Origin: an uncultured Lentisphaerota bacterium
GTDB taxonomy: Bacteria > Verrucomicrobiota > Lentisphaeria > Oligosphaerales > CAITYL01
DNA: 46,800 nt
Direction of reading: 5' to 3'
NCBI GenBank assembly: GCA_903896595.1
Contig: CAITYL010000360.1
Location: 1 to 46,800, forward strand
This document shows positions 1 to 7,225 of the stretch, one piece after another; the first letter of the stretch is position 1; each line of letters opens with the position of its first letter. Made by a program: the position numbers and the translations under genes. The notes beneath the pieces are model-generated. The model saw nothing but the letters and a program-made list of their open reading frames with translations, was not told the origin of the DNA and ran no database searches.

Positions 1-40
1 GGCCGCCGTTGTGCGATAGACCACGACTGGGACAACTGGT

Positions 41-122
41 GCGGCCTGCGGAATCCGCAAAAGGCACAAAAAGGTTTGACGGAGGGTTTGGGAACCGCCT
101 TTCCTCAAAAGGGGGTTCCCAA
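41..122. repeat. Composite hairpin repeat, locus 1 (right part, A-type hairpin)
   Basis: This copy contains GCCTGCGGAATCCGCA (half of the central inverted repeat), a TTTGACGGAGGGT linker, and an A-type hairpin whose arms TTGGGAACC and GGTTCCCAA sit at 88-96 and 114-122. The same blocks recur at eight more loci in the window. Reading through it gives a false N-terminal extension to the next gene. Confidence 0.85.
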
Positions 123-195
123 CCGACACACTTGGCATGCAGCCACGCAAGGTGGGTTAGATTACCGCCTACCCGCATTAAGGAAAAAATCATTC

Positions 196-828
196 ATGGC
201 CTCTGACACCGCGTCGCGTCCGCAAATTTTTACGTTGCCTGTCGGCATGCTGGAAGCGAACTGCTATCTGGTCTGGAACGCGCTGACGCTGGACCTGCTG
301 CTCATCGACCCCGGCGACGAGCCCGCCCGGATCGTCCAAGCCGTCACGGATCGTGGCCTGCGGCCCCGGGCCATCCTGCTCACCCATGCGCATGTGGATC
401 ACATCCGGGCCGTGCCCGACCTGGCCCGGCGCTGGTCCATTCCCGCCTGGGTCGCCCCCGCTGACCGTCCCATGTACCACAGTCCCCTTAACGCCCTGCC
501 CCCGTGGGTGTCCGCCGCCAGCAACCTGCCGGAGCCGCAGGACGTGCCTGCGGAGCTGTCCGGTCTCGCCTTCCGTGCGCTGCCCACTCCCGGCCATTCC
601 CCGGGCGGCGTCTGCTATTACTTTCCCGAGGCCGGCATCGTCTTCACCGGCGACACCCTTTTCCAAAGCGGCATCGGCCGCACCGACTTTCCGGGCGGCG
701 ACAGCGCCACCCTGCTGGCCGCCATCCGGCAGCAGCTCCTGACCCTGCCGCCGGCCACCGTCATCTACCCCGGCCACGGCGCCCCCAGCACCATCGCCGA
801 AGAATCCGCCAATAATCCATACCTGTAA
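196..828 (+). CDS. MBL-fold hydrolase, glyoxalase II-like
   Basis: A 210-residue metallo-beta-lactamase-fold hydrolase, probably a cytosolic thioester hydrolase of the hydroxyacylglutathione hydrolase type. The metal motif THAHVDH is at residues 63-69, GHSPG at 133-137, GD at 152-153 and YPGHG at 191-195. The GRTDFPGGD segment at 161-169 is typical of the short YcbL-like glyoxalase II branch. I start at ATG 196, preceded by AAGGAA, because the open frame further upstream (to 76) is only repeat sequence read through the hairpin at 88-122. The true substrate cannot be read from the sequence; short members of this family are often broad thioesterases. A hairpin repeat begins 21 bp after the stop. 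Confidence 0.88.
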   Translation: MASDTASRPQIFTLPVGMLEANCYLVWNALTLDLLLIDPGDEPARIVQAVTDRGLRPRAILLTHAHVDHIRAVPDLARRWSIPAWVAPADRPMYHSPLNALPPWVSAASNLPEPQDVPAELSGLAFRALPTPGHSPGGVCYYFPEAGIVFTGDTLFQSGIGRTDFPGGDSATLLAAIRQQLLTLPPATVIYPGHGAPSTIAEESANNPYL

Positions 829-848
829 CAAAAGAGCGCACGGGTCGG

Positions 849-1000
849 TTGGGGCCACCCTTTTGAAAAAGGGTGCTCCCTTTGCGGATTCCGCAGGCCG
901 CTTCAGTGCGACAATCCACGATTGGGGCGACAGAGGCGGCCTGCGAAATCCGCAAAAAGGTTTGGCGGCAGACTTGGGAACCGCCGTTCCTCAAAAGCGT
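849..1000. repeat. Composite hairpin repeat, locus 2
   Basis: B-type hairpin at about 849-879 (TTGGGGCCACCCTTTT arm), the central inverted repeat TGCGGATTCCGCAGGC / GGCCTGCGAAATCCGCA (883-898 and about 937-954), and a degenerate A-type hairpin at 974-1000. It lies 21 bp downstream of the hydrolase stop codon. Confidence 0.85.
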
Positions 1001-1011
1001 TCAATAATTCT

Positions 1012-1107
1012 CTCTCTCGCAAAGATCGCCAAGGACGCCAAGAAAACCCCCAAAAAGCCATTCCCTAAAATTTCCTTTGCGATCTCTGCGATCGTGGCGA
1101 GAGAAAA
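1012..1107. repeat. Dispersed inverted repeat (TCTCTCGC / GCGAGAGA type)
   Basis: The left arm reads TTCTCTCTCGCAAAGATCGC and the right arm is close to its reverse complement (TGCGATCGTGGCGAGAGAA). A related copy of the left arm is at about 21131-21169. Nothing suggests coding. The rest of the 829-1432 gap holds a degenerate 9-bp tandem repeat and more low-complexity intergenic sequence, with no gene visible. Confidence 0.6.
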
Positions 1108-1209
1108 TCAATTCATGGCTGAAGGCCTTGCTCATCGTGCCTGACTGTACAACCGCTTCAGGGTTGGTGCGACCATCGGAATGCTGGCGCCCCCCCCTCC
1201 ACGGCCAGT

Positions 1210-1254
1210 CCCAATCGTCCCAAAGGTCACAAGAGTCCCAAGGGTCCTAAAAAA
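1210..1254. repeat. Degenerate 9-bp tandem repeat
   Basis: Five consecutive 9-mers fit a CCCAARRGT-like pattern (CCCAATCGT, CCCAAAGGT, CACAAGAGT, CCCAAGGGT, CCTAAAAAA). It resembles in style, on the other strand, the perfect GGGAGTTAT array at the right end of the window. Confidence 0.6.
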
Positions 1255-1432
1255 CCGCATTTTCCCCCACGTTTAAACAAACGATCACGAAGACCGCAAA
1301 GAACGCACTTACCCACATAACACCCAATTCAAACCTTCGCGGCCTTGGCGTCCTACTGTAAAAATCCGGCTTTTGAAAGCACCTCACAAGAGCCGTTTTC
1401 AAAAATTAAAGCTAGTTGCTGGCAGGCCCAAC

Positions 1433-2224
1433 CTACTCACGGTTGTTATTCTTGACCGAGGAAGGTTGCCGTTCATTGTTCATCAGTTCTTTTGGCATTC
1501 GCTCCGGATTCATCAGGAACGAACGAGTGACTTGATAGTGCTCGGTGTCCTGGTACGCAACTTTTGACACTCCGTCTTTGGTGAACTGGTAGATCCAGGC
1601 GTCGGGATAAGCCATCAAGATGGGGGAGTGAGTTGCGATGATGAACTGAGACTTGGCGGATGCAAGGTCATGAATTCTTGCCAGCGCTTCGAGCTGGCGT
1701 TGAGGCGAGAGTGCGGCTTCCGGTTCGTCAAGCAGGTAGAGGCCGTTGTCACCAAAGCGCTTCATAAGCAAGGTCATGAAGGATTCGCCATGTGACTGTT
1801 CATACAACGATTGGCCGCCGTAGTAACCGATGACGGGTGGGCTGGGATCATCTGGTTCGGCGTCAAGATGCTCAATTTCCGTTGCCATGTTGAAAAAGCT
1901 TTCCGCACGAAGAAAGAACCCACGCCGTGGCCGTTTGTACCCCTTGGCGATAAGCAAATATTCATGAAGTATCGAATGTGAGGCTCTTGTTCCAAAACGG
2001 AAATTCTTAGTCCCACCCTCAGGATTAAAGCCCATCGAAATTGCGATGGCCTCTAAAAGAGTTGACTTTCCCGAACCGTTTTCTCCGACGAAGAACGTCA
2101 CCTTTGGATGGGGTTCGATGTAGTCGAGAGCGCGAACCGATGGCAAGGAGAATGGATACTCCTCGAAAGATTCGACCTTGTCTCGCTGCAATACAATTCG
2201 GCTGATGTACTGGCTGGAAATCAT
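1433..2224 (-). CDS. AAA/ABC-type ATPase, small stand-alone
   Basis: A 263-residue ATPase of the AAA_15/OLD-like predicted-ATPase group. Walker A GENGSGKST is at residues 47-55, a SHGES signature-like motif at 144-148, Walker B LLDEPEAALSP at 164-174, and the H-switch motif IIATHSP at 195-201. The order and spacing are those of compact ABC-type ATPases that sense DNA ends or protein partners rather than transport. The start at 2224 is chosen because it overlaps the stop of the upstream gene by four bases (ATGA), implying translational coupling; the longer open frame to 2320 only overlaps that gene. No nuclease domain follows the ATPase, so its effector, if any, must be a partner. Confidence 0.85.
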   Translation of the reverse strand: MISSQYISRIVLQRDKVESFEEYPFSLPSVRALDYIEPHPKVTFFVGENGSGKSTLLEAIAISMGFNPEGGTKNFRFGTRASHSILHEYLLIAKGYKRPRRGFFLRAESFFNMATEIEHLDAEPDDPSPPVIGYYGGQSLYEQSHGESFMTLLMKRFGDNGLYLLDEPEAALSPQRQLEALARIHDLASAKSQFIIATHSPILMAYPDAWIYQFTKDGVSKVAYQDTEHYQVTRSFLMNPERMPKELMNNERQPSSVKNNNRE

Positions 2225-3018
2225 TTTGCGTTCTGAGACGGGGGTTTCTTCCAGTATGGTATGAAATCGACCTCTTCTGGCTTTGCCGTAAGCTTGGGCG
2301 GCAAGCTGAGGCGCTTCCAAAACTCGTGCCGTAAATCATCGTCGTAAATCACAAGTTTACCCTGTTTTTCATAGTTTTCCAGCAAACATTTAATTGCGCC
2401 AACCGGATCTGGTCCGAATTTAGTAATGCCCACCGTACCGCCGTACGTGTCATATATTGACTTATTAAACTTCCATCCTTCTATCCACGGTCCAGCAATT
2501 TCCCGCAACTCTTCAATCGTGGGTTTGTAGTTTATTTCATCTCGCTGTTTGTCATGGACGGCCAATTTTAAGAGTATTACACGGGACTTTTCGGCTTGCT
2601 CCTTTTCCTTTGTTCCTAGCTTGGGGTCTTGGAGTTGCTTGTCCAACGCTGCTAGCTGCCCTTGCCTTTCGATTCTGTTTTTGGCCATGAATCGATCTTG
2701 AAATGCCTTAAACTCACGAATTTCTTCATCCGTGGCCTTAAGGTTGTTCTGCCCAATGTAGTCGCATGTAATTTCACGTTCGATCTTGACCCGCAACTCG
2801 TCCAATGGATTGCGCAGCAAACAGGTGGACGCCGTGTTGGTCGGGATAATAGGCCGGTCGTTTGCGTCGCATTGAAGACCGACCTCTGCGGCCGTAATCC
2901 TCTTTTCAATTACCGTGACAATGACCGGTGAGTTGTTACTGGAGCTTTCTGTCGCAGAACATGTTAAAACCGCCAGGCAGGCAGTGACGAGTACTGTTTT
3001 GATCAATGTACTTTTCAT
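2221..3018 (-). CDS. Predicted lipoprotein, SurA-N-like periplasmic protein
   Basis: A 265-residue exported protein. The N terminus is a signal peptide ending in LAVLTC, with a candidate lipid-attachment Cys20; the lipobox is imperfect (Thr at -1). Residues about 31-50 (VIVTVIEKRITAAEVGLQ) and the TDEEIREFKAF segment resemble the N-terminal chaperone part of SurA-type peptidyl-prolyl isomerases, but no parvulin catalytic domain follows. The start has the ribosome site AAGGATAGGT directly upstream. The stop overlaps the ATPase start, so the two are co-expressed. Pairing an exported protein with a cytosolic ATPase is odd and no joint function is known to me. The SurA-like call rests on eye comparison only. 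Confidence 0.75.
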   Translation of the reverse strand: MKSTLIKTVLVTACLAVLTCSATESSSNNSPVIVTVIEKRITAAEVGLQCDANDRPIIPTNTASTCLLRNPLDELRVKIEREITCDYIGQNNLKATDEEIREFKAFQDRFMAKNRIERQGQLAALDKQLQDPKLGTKEKEQAEKSRVILLKLAVHDKQRDEINYKPTIEELREIAGPWIEGWKFNKSIYDTYGGTVGITKFGPDPVGAIKCLLENYEKQGKLVIYDDDLRHEFWKRLSLPPKLTAKPEEVDFIPYWKKPPSQNAK

Positions 3019-3082
3019 ACCTATCCTTGGTTCTAACGTTTAGGCCAGCGCTGGGGCATGCCGGGTTAGAGCAACACAGGGT

Positions 3083-3250
3083 CAAGTCTACTATTTGGAT
3101 TCTGCTGAAAAAGTCATCCAAAGCGGTCATTTTACGATTCCCGCAAGCTAAAAATTAATGACGTTTCCACGAAAAATCGGGGTTTTTAAGCAGAATCCTA
3201 TTTGTCATTCAAAAGTCATTTTTTTACATTATTTGCAAATAGTAGGTTTG
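3083..3250. repeat. 61-nt palindromic (REP-like) repeat, copy 1, interrupted
   Basis: Left part CAAGTCTACTATTT at 3083-3096 and right part 3199-3250 ending in CAAATAGTAGGTTTG (3236-3250). A 102-bp insertion (3097-3198) splits it. Removing the insertion and one 5-bp duplication leaves 61 nt, the length of copy 2 at 3994-4054. The right arm encodes the last residues of the HNH gene. Confidence 0.85.
3097..3198. mobile_element. MITE-like insertion of 102 bp
   Basis: The ends are inverted repeats of 16 bp with one mismatch: GGATTCTGCTGAAAAA at 3097-3112 and its complement at 3183-3198. The element is flanked by TATTT on both sides (3092-3096 and 3199-3203), consistent with a 5-bp target-site duplication. 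It contains no reading frame of note, so it would need a transposase supplied from elsewhere. No transposase gene is in this window. Confidence 0.8.
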
Positions 3251-3921
3251 CCCCCAATGGCTTTTTTATTGCCAATTTTATTGGTGTTGTAATACTTAAT
3301 ATTTGCCCAAGCAAGGTTAGGTTCTGGTGTCAGAGTGAACTCGCGGCCCGCGATGCGGACGACGCTTGGAGAGATGAATTCAGGGACACCGAGGTCAAAC
3401 AGAGCATGATGGTTCGGGCATAGAACGATGATGTTGTCCGCTCTGTCATTGCCTCCGTGTCTCGCCGCAAGAGGGCGCACATGATGTGCTTCGACGTAAT
3501 TACTTCCGTCCGCCTGAGCAAGCGGGATGTGACACACTTGACAGAGATGTTTGCACTGGGCTTTGATGAGCCTCGCCAATGCAGTATCACGTACTGTGCG
3601 AAGCACCGTCGTTGGGATCCGATCTGGTGGGGCATCCTCGTCCCCCGTTTCGTCCGCCCCGACCCGCCAGAAGTTCCTTCTAATTCTGGTAATCAGACGG
3701 AGATGGGCAAGATCGCTTATGCAGTAGTCTATGTTCGCATGCCCTTTTGACTTGGGATCGGTCGATTGGGAATCGGCGTCGTCGGCCGGGGTCCAGATAT
3801 GATTCGTCCGCAGATGCACTTCGACCGCCTCGCGCAGTTGAACACGGGTGAAGCCCGCATTGCCAAAGCTGGCGACCGCAACTTCCAACACAACGCGCTG
3901 TAGTTGGTCCCTCGGAATCAT
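3229..3921 (-). CDS. HNH endonuclease
   Basis: A 230-residue protein with an N-terminal helical, winged-helix-like part (about 1-88, ending in a DYCISDLAHLRLITRIRRNFWRV pattern split over residues 65-87) and a C-terminal HNH nuclease: CQVC at 127-130, EAHH at 144-147, DN at 162-163 and CPNHH at 168-172. This is the layout of stand-alone restriction-type HNH enzymes. AAAGGAG stands seven bases before the start. The last residues are encoded by the arm of a palindromic repeat, so the original C terminus may have been replaced by repeat sequence. It lies between two copies of that repeat about 0.8 kb apart, which suggests it moved or recombined as a cassette. No matching methylase is adjacent. 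Confidence 0.87.
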   Translation of the reverse strand: MIPRDQLQRVVLEVAVASFGNAGFTRVQLREAVEVHLRTNHIWTPADDADSQSTDPKSKGHANIDYCISDLAHLRLITRIRRNFWRVGADETGDEDAPPDRIPTTVLRTVRDTALARLIKAQCKHLCQVCHIPLAQADGSNYVEAHHVRPLAARHGGNDRADNIIVLCPNHHALFDLGVPEFISPSVVRIAGREFTLTPEPNLAWANIKYYNTNKIGNKKAIGGKPTICK

Positions 3922-3993
3922 CCTTCATCTCCTTTGCGAACGTTCCCGCTCAGGCGCGCGCCGAGCGAGGTGGTGGAACAAACAACACGGGGG

Positions 3994-4054
3994 CAAACCT
4001 ACTATTTGTCATTAAACGGTGATTTGCTTACATTATTTGCAAATAGTAGGTTTG
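3994..4054. repeat. 61-nt palindromic (REP-like) repeat, copy 2, intact
   Basis: Perfect 15-bp arms CAAACCTACTATTTG (3994-4008) and CAAATAGTAGGTTTG (4040-4054) with a 31-nt centre. By eye about 53 of 61 positions match copy 1 once its insertion is removed, and the similarity continues into both flanks (CAACAC on the left, CCAATGGCTT on the right). Confidence 0.88.
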
Positions 4055-4082
4055 ACTCCAATGGCTTTCGGGCGAGGGAGCC

Positions 4083-4352
4083 TCACATTTTGTTCTTCAC
4101 CCGTATTGTCTTAATGCCATTCATTTCAATGACACTGACTCCATACCATTTCAAACCAAAGAAATGTCCTGGCCGCACAATCTCGCCATTGGGTTCAGGA
4201 AAATGCTTGGCCAGAAAATCGATGATTTCAATGTTCCCTTCCTTGTGCCCTTGAAGGATGCCGATCTTTCGCTGCCCATTTGCATATCGCACACCGAGCA
4301 TGCCGCACAGGCAACTGGCGACAAGAAGTCCCAACACGAAACCCTTCCACAT
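4083..4352 (-). CDS. Small exported or membrane-anchored protein, unknown
   Basis: An 89-residue protein that I do not recognise. Residues 3-22 form one hydrophobic stretch (FVLGLLVASCLCGMLG), either a signal peptide or a membrane anchor. The remainder is a short soluble domain with a basic end. GAGGTGAAACT lies just upstream of the ATG, a good ribosome site. The next gene upstream on the same strand (4391-4876) also encodes a membrane protein, with a gap of only 38 bp, so the two may form a transcription unit. No function can be assigned. Confidence 0.6.
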   Translation of the reverse strand: MWKGFVLGLLVASCLCGMLGVRYANGQRKIGILQGHKEGNIEIIDFLAKHFPEPNGEIVRPGHFFGLKWYGVSVIEMNGIKTIRVKNKM

Positions 4353-4390
4353 AGTTTCACCTCTTTCATCTCAATTATGGCTGCACCGCC

Positions 4391-4876
4391 CTAAATCTGG
4401 GGCGGCGGTATGCCGTCACTAATTTTTTTCGGTTCAAGTTTACTTTTAATCATGTAACACAACCTTATAGGAATCCCGACTACAAGCATAATTGGCGCTA
4501 ACATCATGATCATAAATAAATAAAAAACTCTAACCGGGAGACTAACTTTAGTGTTATTTAATTTACTCCACAATGACCAAAAAATAGAATAATTAAATTG
4601 GATGTTGACAAATGGAATATATCGTGTGTATTCACCGGTTACATTTCCACAATGAGGGCAATAATGAAGATTGGGATTTTCGACTGGTTTTGTGCAGTTC
4701 AAGCAAATAGGCGTCGAACTATCATTCAGTTCCTGCTTGTCAATTTCGTTGTCCCATGGGTCTGGTATGACGGGACGTCGAAGGTGCCACCTGACTAACA
4801 AGATAATCCCAGTCAGGACTCCAATAACAATAAAGGGGATAAGTAGTTCTGTCATTTTTAAGTCGACCGTCATCAT
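4391..4876 (-). CDS. Zinc-ribbon membrane protein
   Basis: A 161-residue protein with a membrane span at about 9-29, a zinc ribbon made by Cys58-X2-Cys61 and Cys73-X2-Cys76 (CLNC, CPHC), and a second hydrophobic span at about 117-140. The GEYTRYIPFVNI segment after the ribbon is typical of short PVC-group zinc-ribbon proteins, as I remember them. It probably sits in the inner membrane with the ribbon in the cytoplasm. The start is uncertain: Met1-Met2 or Met8 (4855) are possible and neither has a strong ribosome site. Base composition is clearly more AT-rich than in neighbouring metabolic genes, as in the whole 1.4-5 kb block, which suggests acquired DNA. Confidence 0.65.
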   Translation of the reverse strand: MMTVDLKMTELLIPFIVIGVLTGIILLVRWHLRRPVIPDPWDNEIDKQELNDSSTPICLNCTKPVENPNLHYCPHCGNVTGEYTRYIPFVNIQFNYSIFWSLWSKLNNTKVSLPVRVFYLFMIMMLAPIMLVVGIPIRLCYMIKSKLEPKKISDGIPPPQI

Positions 4877-4924
4877 CCAAATTCACCCGTTCCCAAGCAT
4901 CCCCATGCGTTCTAAAAAGGCAGT

Positions 4925-4955
4925 ATGAAAGCGGTGTCGAGCCACCGCCACTCTA
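4925..4955. repeat. 31-bp dispersed repeat, copy 1
   Basis: ATGAAAGCGGTGTCGAGCCA followed by CCGCCACTCTA. A near-identical copy, with one differing base seen, is at 34537-34567. The surrounding gap (4877-5211) also holds CCGCGAAATCCGCGG-rich and ACCACGGATCACACGG-type intergenic repeats and shows no gene. Confidence 0.75.
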
Positions 4956-5211
4956 GAGGTTCCGGTTGGGGCCGGAACCGGTTGTCATCCGTCGAAAAAA
5001 ACGCATCGCGCCGAGCTGGGGCTCGGCGTTCCCAGGAAAGAGTCGGCAAACGCGTTCCGGATTTATCCGCGCAGATCCGCGAAATCCGCGGTAGATATGG
5101 TCTTTTGACCACGGATCACACGGGTGGACACGAATACGAGACCGGGAGACTGGCACACTGCGGAATTAGGGACGGGGGAATTTGGATTCAAGCGTTCATC
5201 CCCAAGAGGGA

Positions 5212-5529
5212 TCAAGCGTTTCCGTCTTTCTTCGGTTTCCGTTTCGGTTTGGTCGGCGCATACCCGTCTCCACCGTCATGAATGGCGAGTTCCTTGCCGG
5301 CATGGGCGAATTCGGCCTGATAGATAAAGGGGCGATAGCGCGGTGGTGGAATCGGCTTGCCCTCAGCCTCGGCCGCCGCAAGCCAGGCAACCTTCGCCCT
5401 TTCAACTTCCGCCAGCGCCTGCCGCGGCGTTTCTCCAACTGCGGAGCAACATTGGAGATCCGGAATGTCGGCGATGTAGCCACCATCTTCCACACTGAAA
5501 AAAATATTAATGTGATAGTCAGCCTTCAT
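5212..5529 (-). CDS. HicB-like antitoxin family protein
   Basis: A 105-residue protein with the HicB-type fold signature: an N-terminal beta hairpin (HINIFFSVEDGGYIADIPDL), a CSAVGETPRQAL turn and a long helix with AKVAWLAAAEAEGKPIPPPRYRP. These proteins usually neutralise HicA mRNA interferases or act as orphan regulators. GGGAGACAACGC precedes the ATG and decides the start; the longer open frame is spurious. I find no HicA gene on either side. A 28-codon GTG-started frame (5526-5612) ends in an ATGA overlap with this start and is the only trace of a partner; it does not resemble HicA. The tail (PTKPKRKPKKDGNA) is very basic. Confidence 0.8.
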   Translation of the reverse strand: MKADYHINIFFSVEDGGYIADIPDLQCCSAVGETPRQALAEVERAKVAWLAAAEAEGKPIPPPRYRPFIYQAEFAHAGKELAIHDGGDGYAPTKPKRKPKKDGNA

Positions 5530-5736
5530 GCGTTGTCTCCCAGCATCAACCCGTACGCTTCCACAAGCCCAAGTACTTGACGAATCTGGTATCGCAACGG
5601 TTGTGCCCTCACTAATAGACTGATTGCTAATAATTAAAAGCCTTTTTGCCACAACCATTGTGAATAAGAGCGTAGTGTGACGCCATCGAGTTCCGCCCGG
5701 GGACGGGCGGCTCCCGGTCTTGAACTAACGCCGACA

Positions 5737-5780
5737 TAAAAAAGCGGCAAAGGCATTGCCGTACTCCAAGAACGGTGCCA
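5737..5780. repeat. 44-bp dispersed repeat with small hairpin, copy 1
   Basis: Contains CGGCAAAGGCATTGCCG (a 6-bp stem) followed by TACTCCAAGAACGGTGCCA. A close copy is at 17691-17734. It lies in the gap between the HicB gene and the ThyX-like gene, which otherwise holds only repeats. Confidence 0.75.
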
Positions 5781-5796
5781 CTGGGATCGGGACTTT

Positions 5797-5934
5797 TGCG
5801 AATTCCGCAAGCCGCCTCAATGCGACAAGCCGCGGGCGGGACAGCCGGGGGCGGCCTGCGGGATGCGCAAAAAAACAACAAAAGTTTTAGGAAGGGGCTT
5901 GGGGATCACCCTTTTTCAAAAGGGTGGCCCCAAC
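5797..5934. repeat. Composite hairpin repeat, locus 3
   Basis: Central inverted repeat (about 5797-5813 and 5853-5869, degenerate) and a strong B-type hairpin at 5899-5933 with arms TTGGGGATCACCCTTTT and AAAAGGGTGGCCCCAA. The hairpin lies 7 bp past the stop of the ThyX-like gene, so it may act as a terminator or 3' stabiliser. Confidence 0.85.
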
Positions 5935-5940
5935 ATCGTC

Positions 5941-6468
5941 TCAGGTCAGGTCTTTGAAATATTCGGAGTGCGCGACCTGGCGGAGCAGTTCGGTGCAGAA
6001 GACGCGCCAGGCGGGGTTGCGGTGCGTCTTGCGCTGGGCGACGATATTGCGCAGGGTCATGTAATTGCTACAGAGAATGCGCCGCTGCAGGAAGCCCTCG
6101 GGCAGTTCGTTCTTCAGCTCCTCCAGGCGCTTCTCCGCCACCAGGGCGTTGAGCCGCTGCAGGGTTTCGGGCGGCAGCGGACGGTCAAAATCCTCCTGGC
6201 CCAACGGCCGGCGGGTCAGGGTGTGCATGGTGCTGCCACTCTGCTTGGTCATGCCGGTGCGGTAGGTGTCGAACTGCTGCCAGAAATGGCGCGGCGCCAG
6301 CACGTCCAGCCACACCACCATGCTTTCCAAAAACTTGTTGTGGCCGCCGCCCTTGTCGAACAGCCGCTCCATGACCGCCGGCATGCCGGCGGGGTCGCGT
6401 TCGTAGGACAGCGACAGCCCCAGCATGGCTTCCTCATAACCGGCTTCGCGCAGAATCTGTACCTTCAT
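5941..6468 (-). CDS. ThyX-like (flavin-dependent thymidylate synthase fold) protein
   Basis: A 175-residue protein resembling a divergent ThyX group that I associate with phages. The HNKFLESMVVWLDVLAPRHFW and FDTYRTGMTKQSGSTMHTL segments (about 43-84) occupy the place of the ThyX signature RHRxxSxNExSxRY, but the canonical RHR is not conserved (YRTG instead). The LPEGFLQRRILCSNYMTLRN region at 122-141 matches the place of the ThyX helix that ends in the catalytic area. Family members bind FAD and methylate dUMP; whether this one is active is open. The next gene upstream on the same strand is a dCMP deaminase, which makes dUMP and supports a role in thymidylate supply. ATG 6468 follows AAAGGGCGACCTTG. 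Confidence 0.62.
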   Translation of the reverse strand: MKVQILREAGYEEAMLGLSLSYERDPAGMPAVMERLFDKGGGHNKFLESMVVWLDVLAPRHFWQQFDTYRTGMTKQSGSTMHTLTRRPLGQEDFDRPLPPETLQRLNALVAEKRLEELKNELPEGFLQRRILCSNYMTLRNIVAQRKTHRNPAWRVFCTELLRQVAHSEYFKDLT

Positions 6469-6577
6469 CAAGGTCGCCCTTTGGTGCTGAAATCAGGTGG
6501 CGGAGAATCGGGGTTCGGGGGTTCATCGATAACGCACCGCACCATAACACCATCCCCCGCCCCCGGCCAGTGGAAGG

Positions 6578-6626
6578 TTGGGAACCCCCTTTTAAAGAAA
6601 GGCGGTTCCCAAACCCTCCGTCAAAA
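6578..6626. repeat. Composite hairpin repeat, locus 4 (A-type half)
   Basis: Arms TTGGGAACC (6578-6586) and GGTTCCCAA (6604-6612), followed by the ACCCTCCGTCAAA tail. It stands 32 bp past the stop of the dCMP deaminase gene and upstream of the ThyX-like gene. Confidence 0.85.
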
Positions 6627-6658
6627 ATGGCCGTGAAAAATAGCGCCGCCCATACCGC

Positions 6659-7207
6659 CTATTTTTTGCTATGGGCAGGCCTGGGAACGCTCCGGGGCGC
6701 GGGCTTCGCCTTGGCGGCGGGGCGGGCGGAGCTGTAGGTGTCCAGATGGTAATGGATGGTGGTGCCGGGCATGGGCAGGCGCTCCAGGGTCACCTCCGAC
6801 TCGCGGAAGAACATTTCGGCCAGGGTGTCGTGGTACTCACTGAACACCACCACCCGGCGGATGCCGGCGGCCGTCAGCGCCTTGGCGCAGGCGGTGCAAG
6901 GCATATTGGTGACGTAGGCGGTGGCGCCGTCCAGACTGATCCCGTGCCGGGAGGCCTGACAAAGGGCGTTGACCTCGGCATGATTGGTGCGAACACAGTG
7001 GTTGTTGACCACCAGGCAGCCCACCTCGTCGCAGTGCGCGGCCCGCGGCAGCGACCCGTTATAGCCGGTGGCCAGCACGAACCGGTCCTTGACCATCACG
7101 CACCCGCAATGCATGCGCGGACAGGTGGAACGCTCCGACGCCAACATGGCCAGCTTCAGAAAATATTCATCCCAGGAGGGCCGCGGATGCTTGGCAGGTG
7201 TCTTCAT
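6659..7207 (-). CDS. Deoxycytidylate (dCMP) deaminase
   Basis: A 182-residue zinc deaminase that converts dCMP to dUMP for dTTP synthesis. The catalytic motif HAE is at 76-78 (NHAEVN) and PCTAC at 103-107, so His76, Cys104 and Cys107 hold the zinc and Glu78 shuttles the proton. An extra cluster, CPRMHCGC at 29-36 and HCDEVGC at 58-64, fits the second structural zinc site of ComEB-like enzymes. I start at Met 7207; the longer frame to 7300 begins inside a hairpin repeat and gives a false N terminus. The C-terminal tail is Ala/Pro/Lys-rich and probably disordered. With the ThyX-like gene just downstream it may form a dUMP-to-dTMP unit. Confidence 0.9.
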   Translation of the reverse strand: MKTPAKHPRPSWDEYFLKLAMLASERSTCPRMHCGCVMVKDRFVLATGYNGSLPRAAHCDEVGCLVVNNHCVRTNHAEVNALCQASRHGISLDGATAYVTNMPCTACAKALTAAGIRRVVVFSEYHDTLAEMFFRESEVTLERLPMPGTTIHYHLDTYSSARPAAKAKPAPRSVPRPAHSKK

Positions 7208-7225
7208 GCGTGTGCTAATCCTTGG

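Noticed and set aside
863..1144. 93-codon frame across repeats near 1 kb
   Set aside because: It runs through the composite repeat and an inverted repeat; composition and context show non-coding DNA.
3040..3100. Possible integron attC site (TCTAAC ... GTTAGA arms near the palindromic repeat)
   Set aside because: The core-site consensus is not met and there is no integron integrase or cassette array; the REP-like reading explains the palindrome better.
5526..5612. 28-codon GTG frame overlapping the HicB start
   Set aside because: Too short, no family resemblance and no ribosome site, so it is not listed as a gene.
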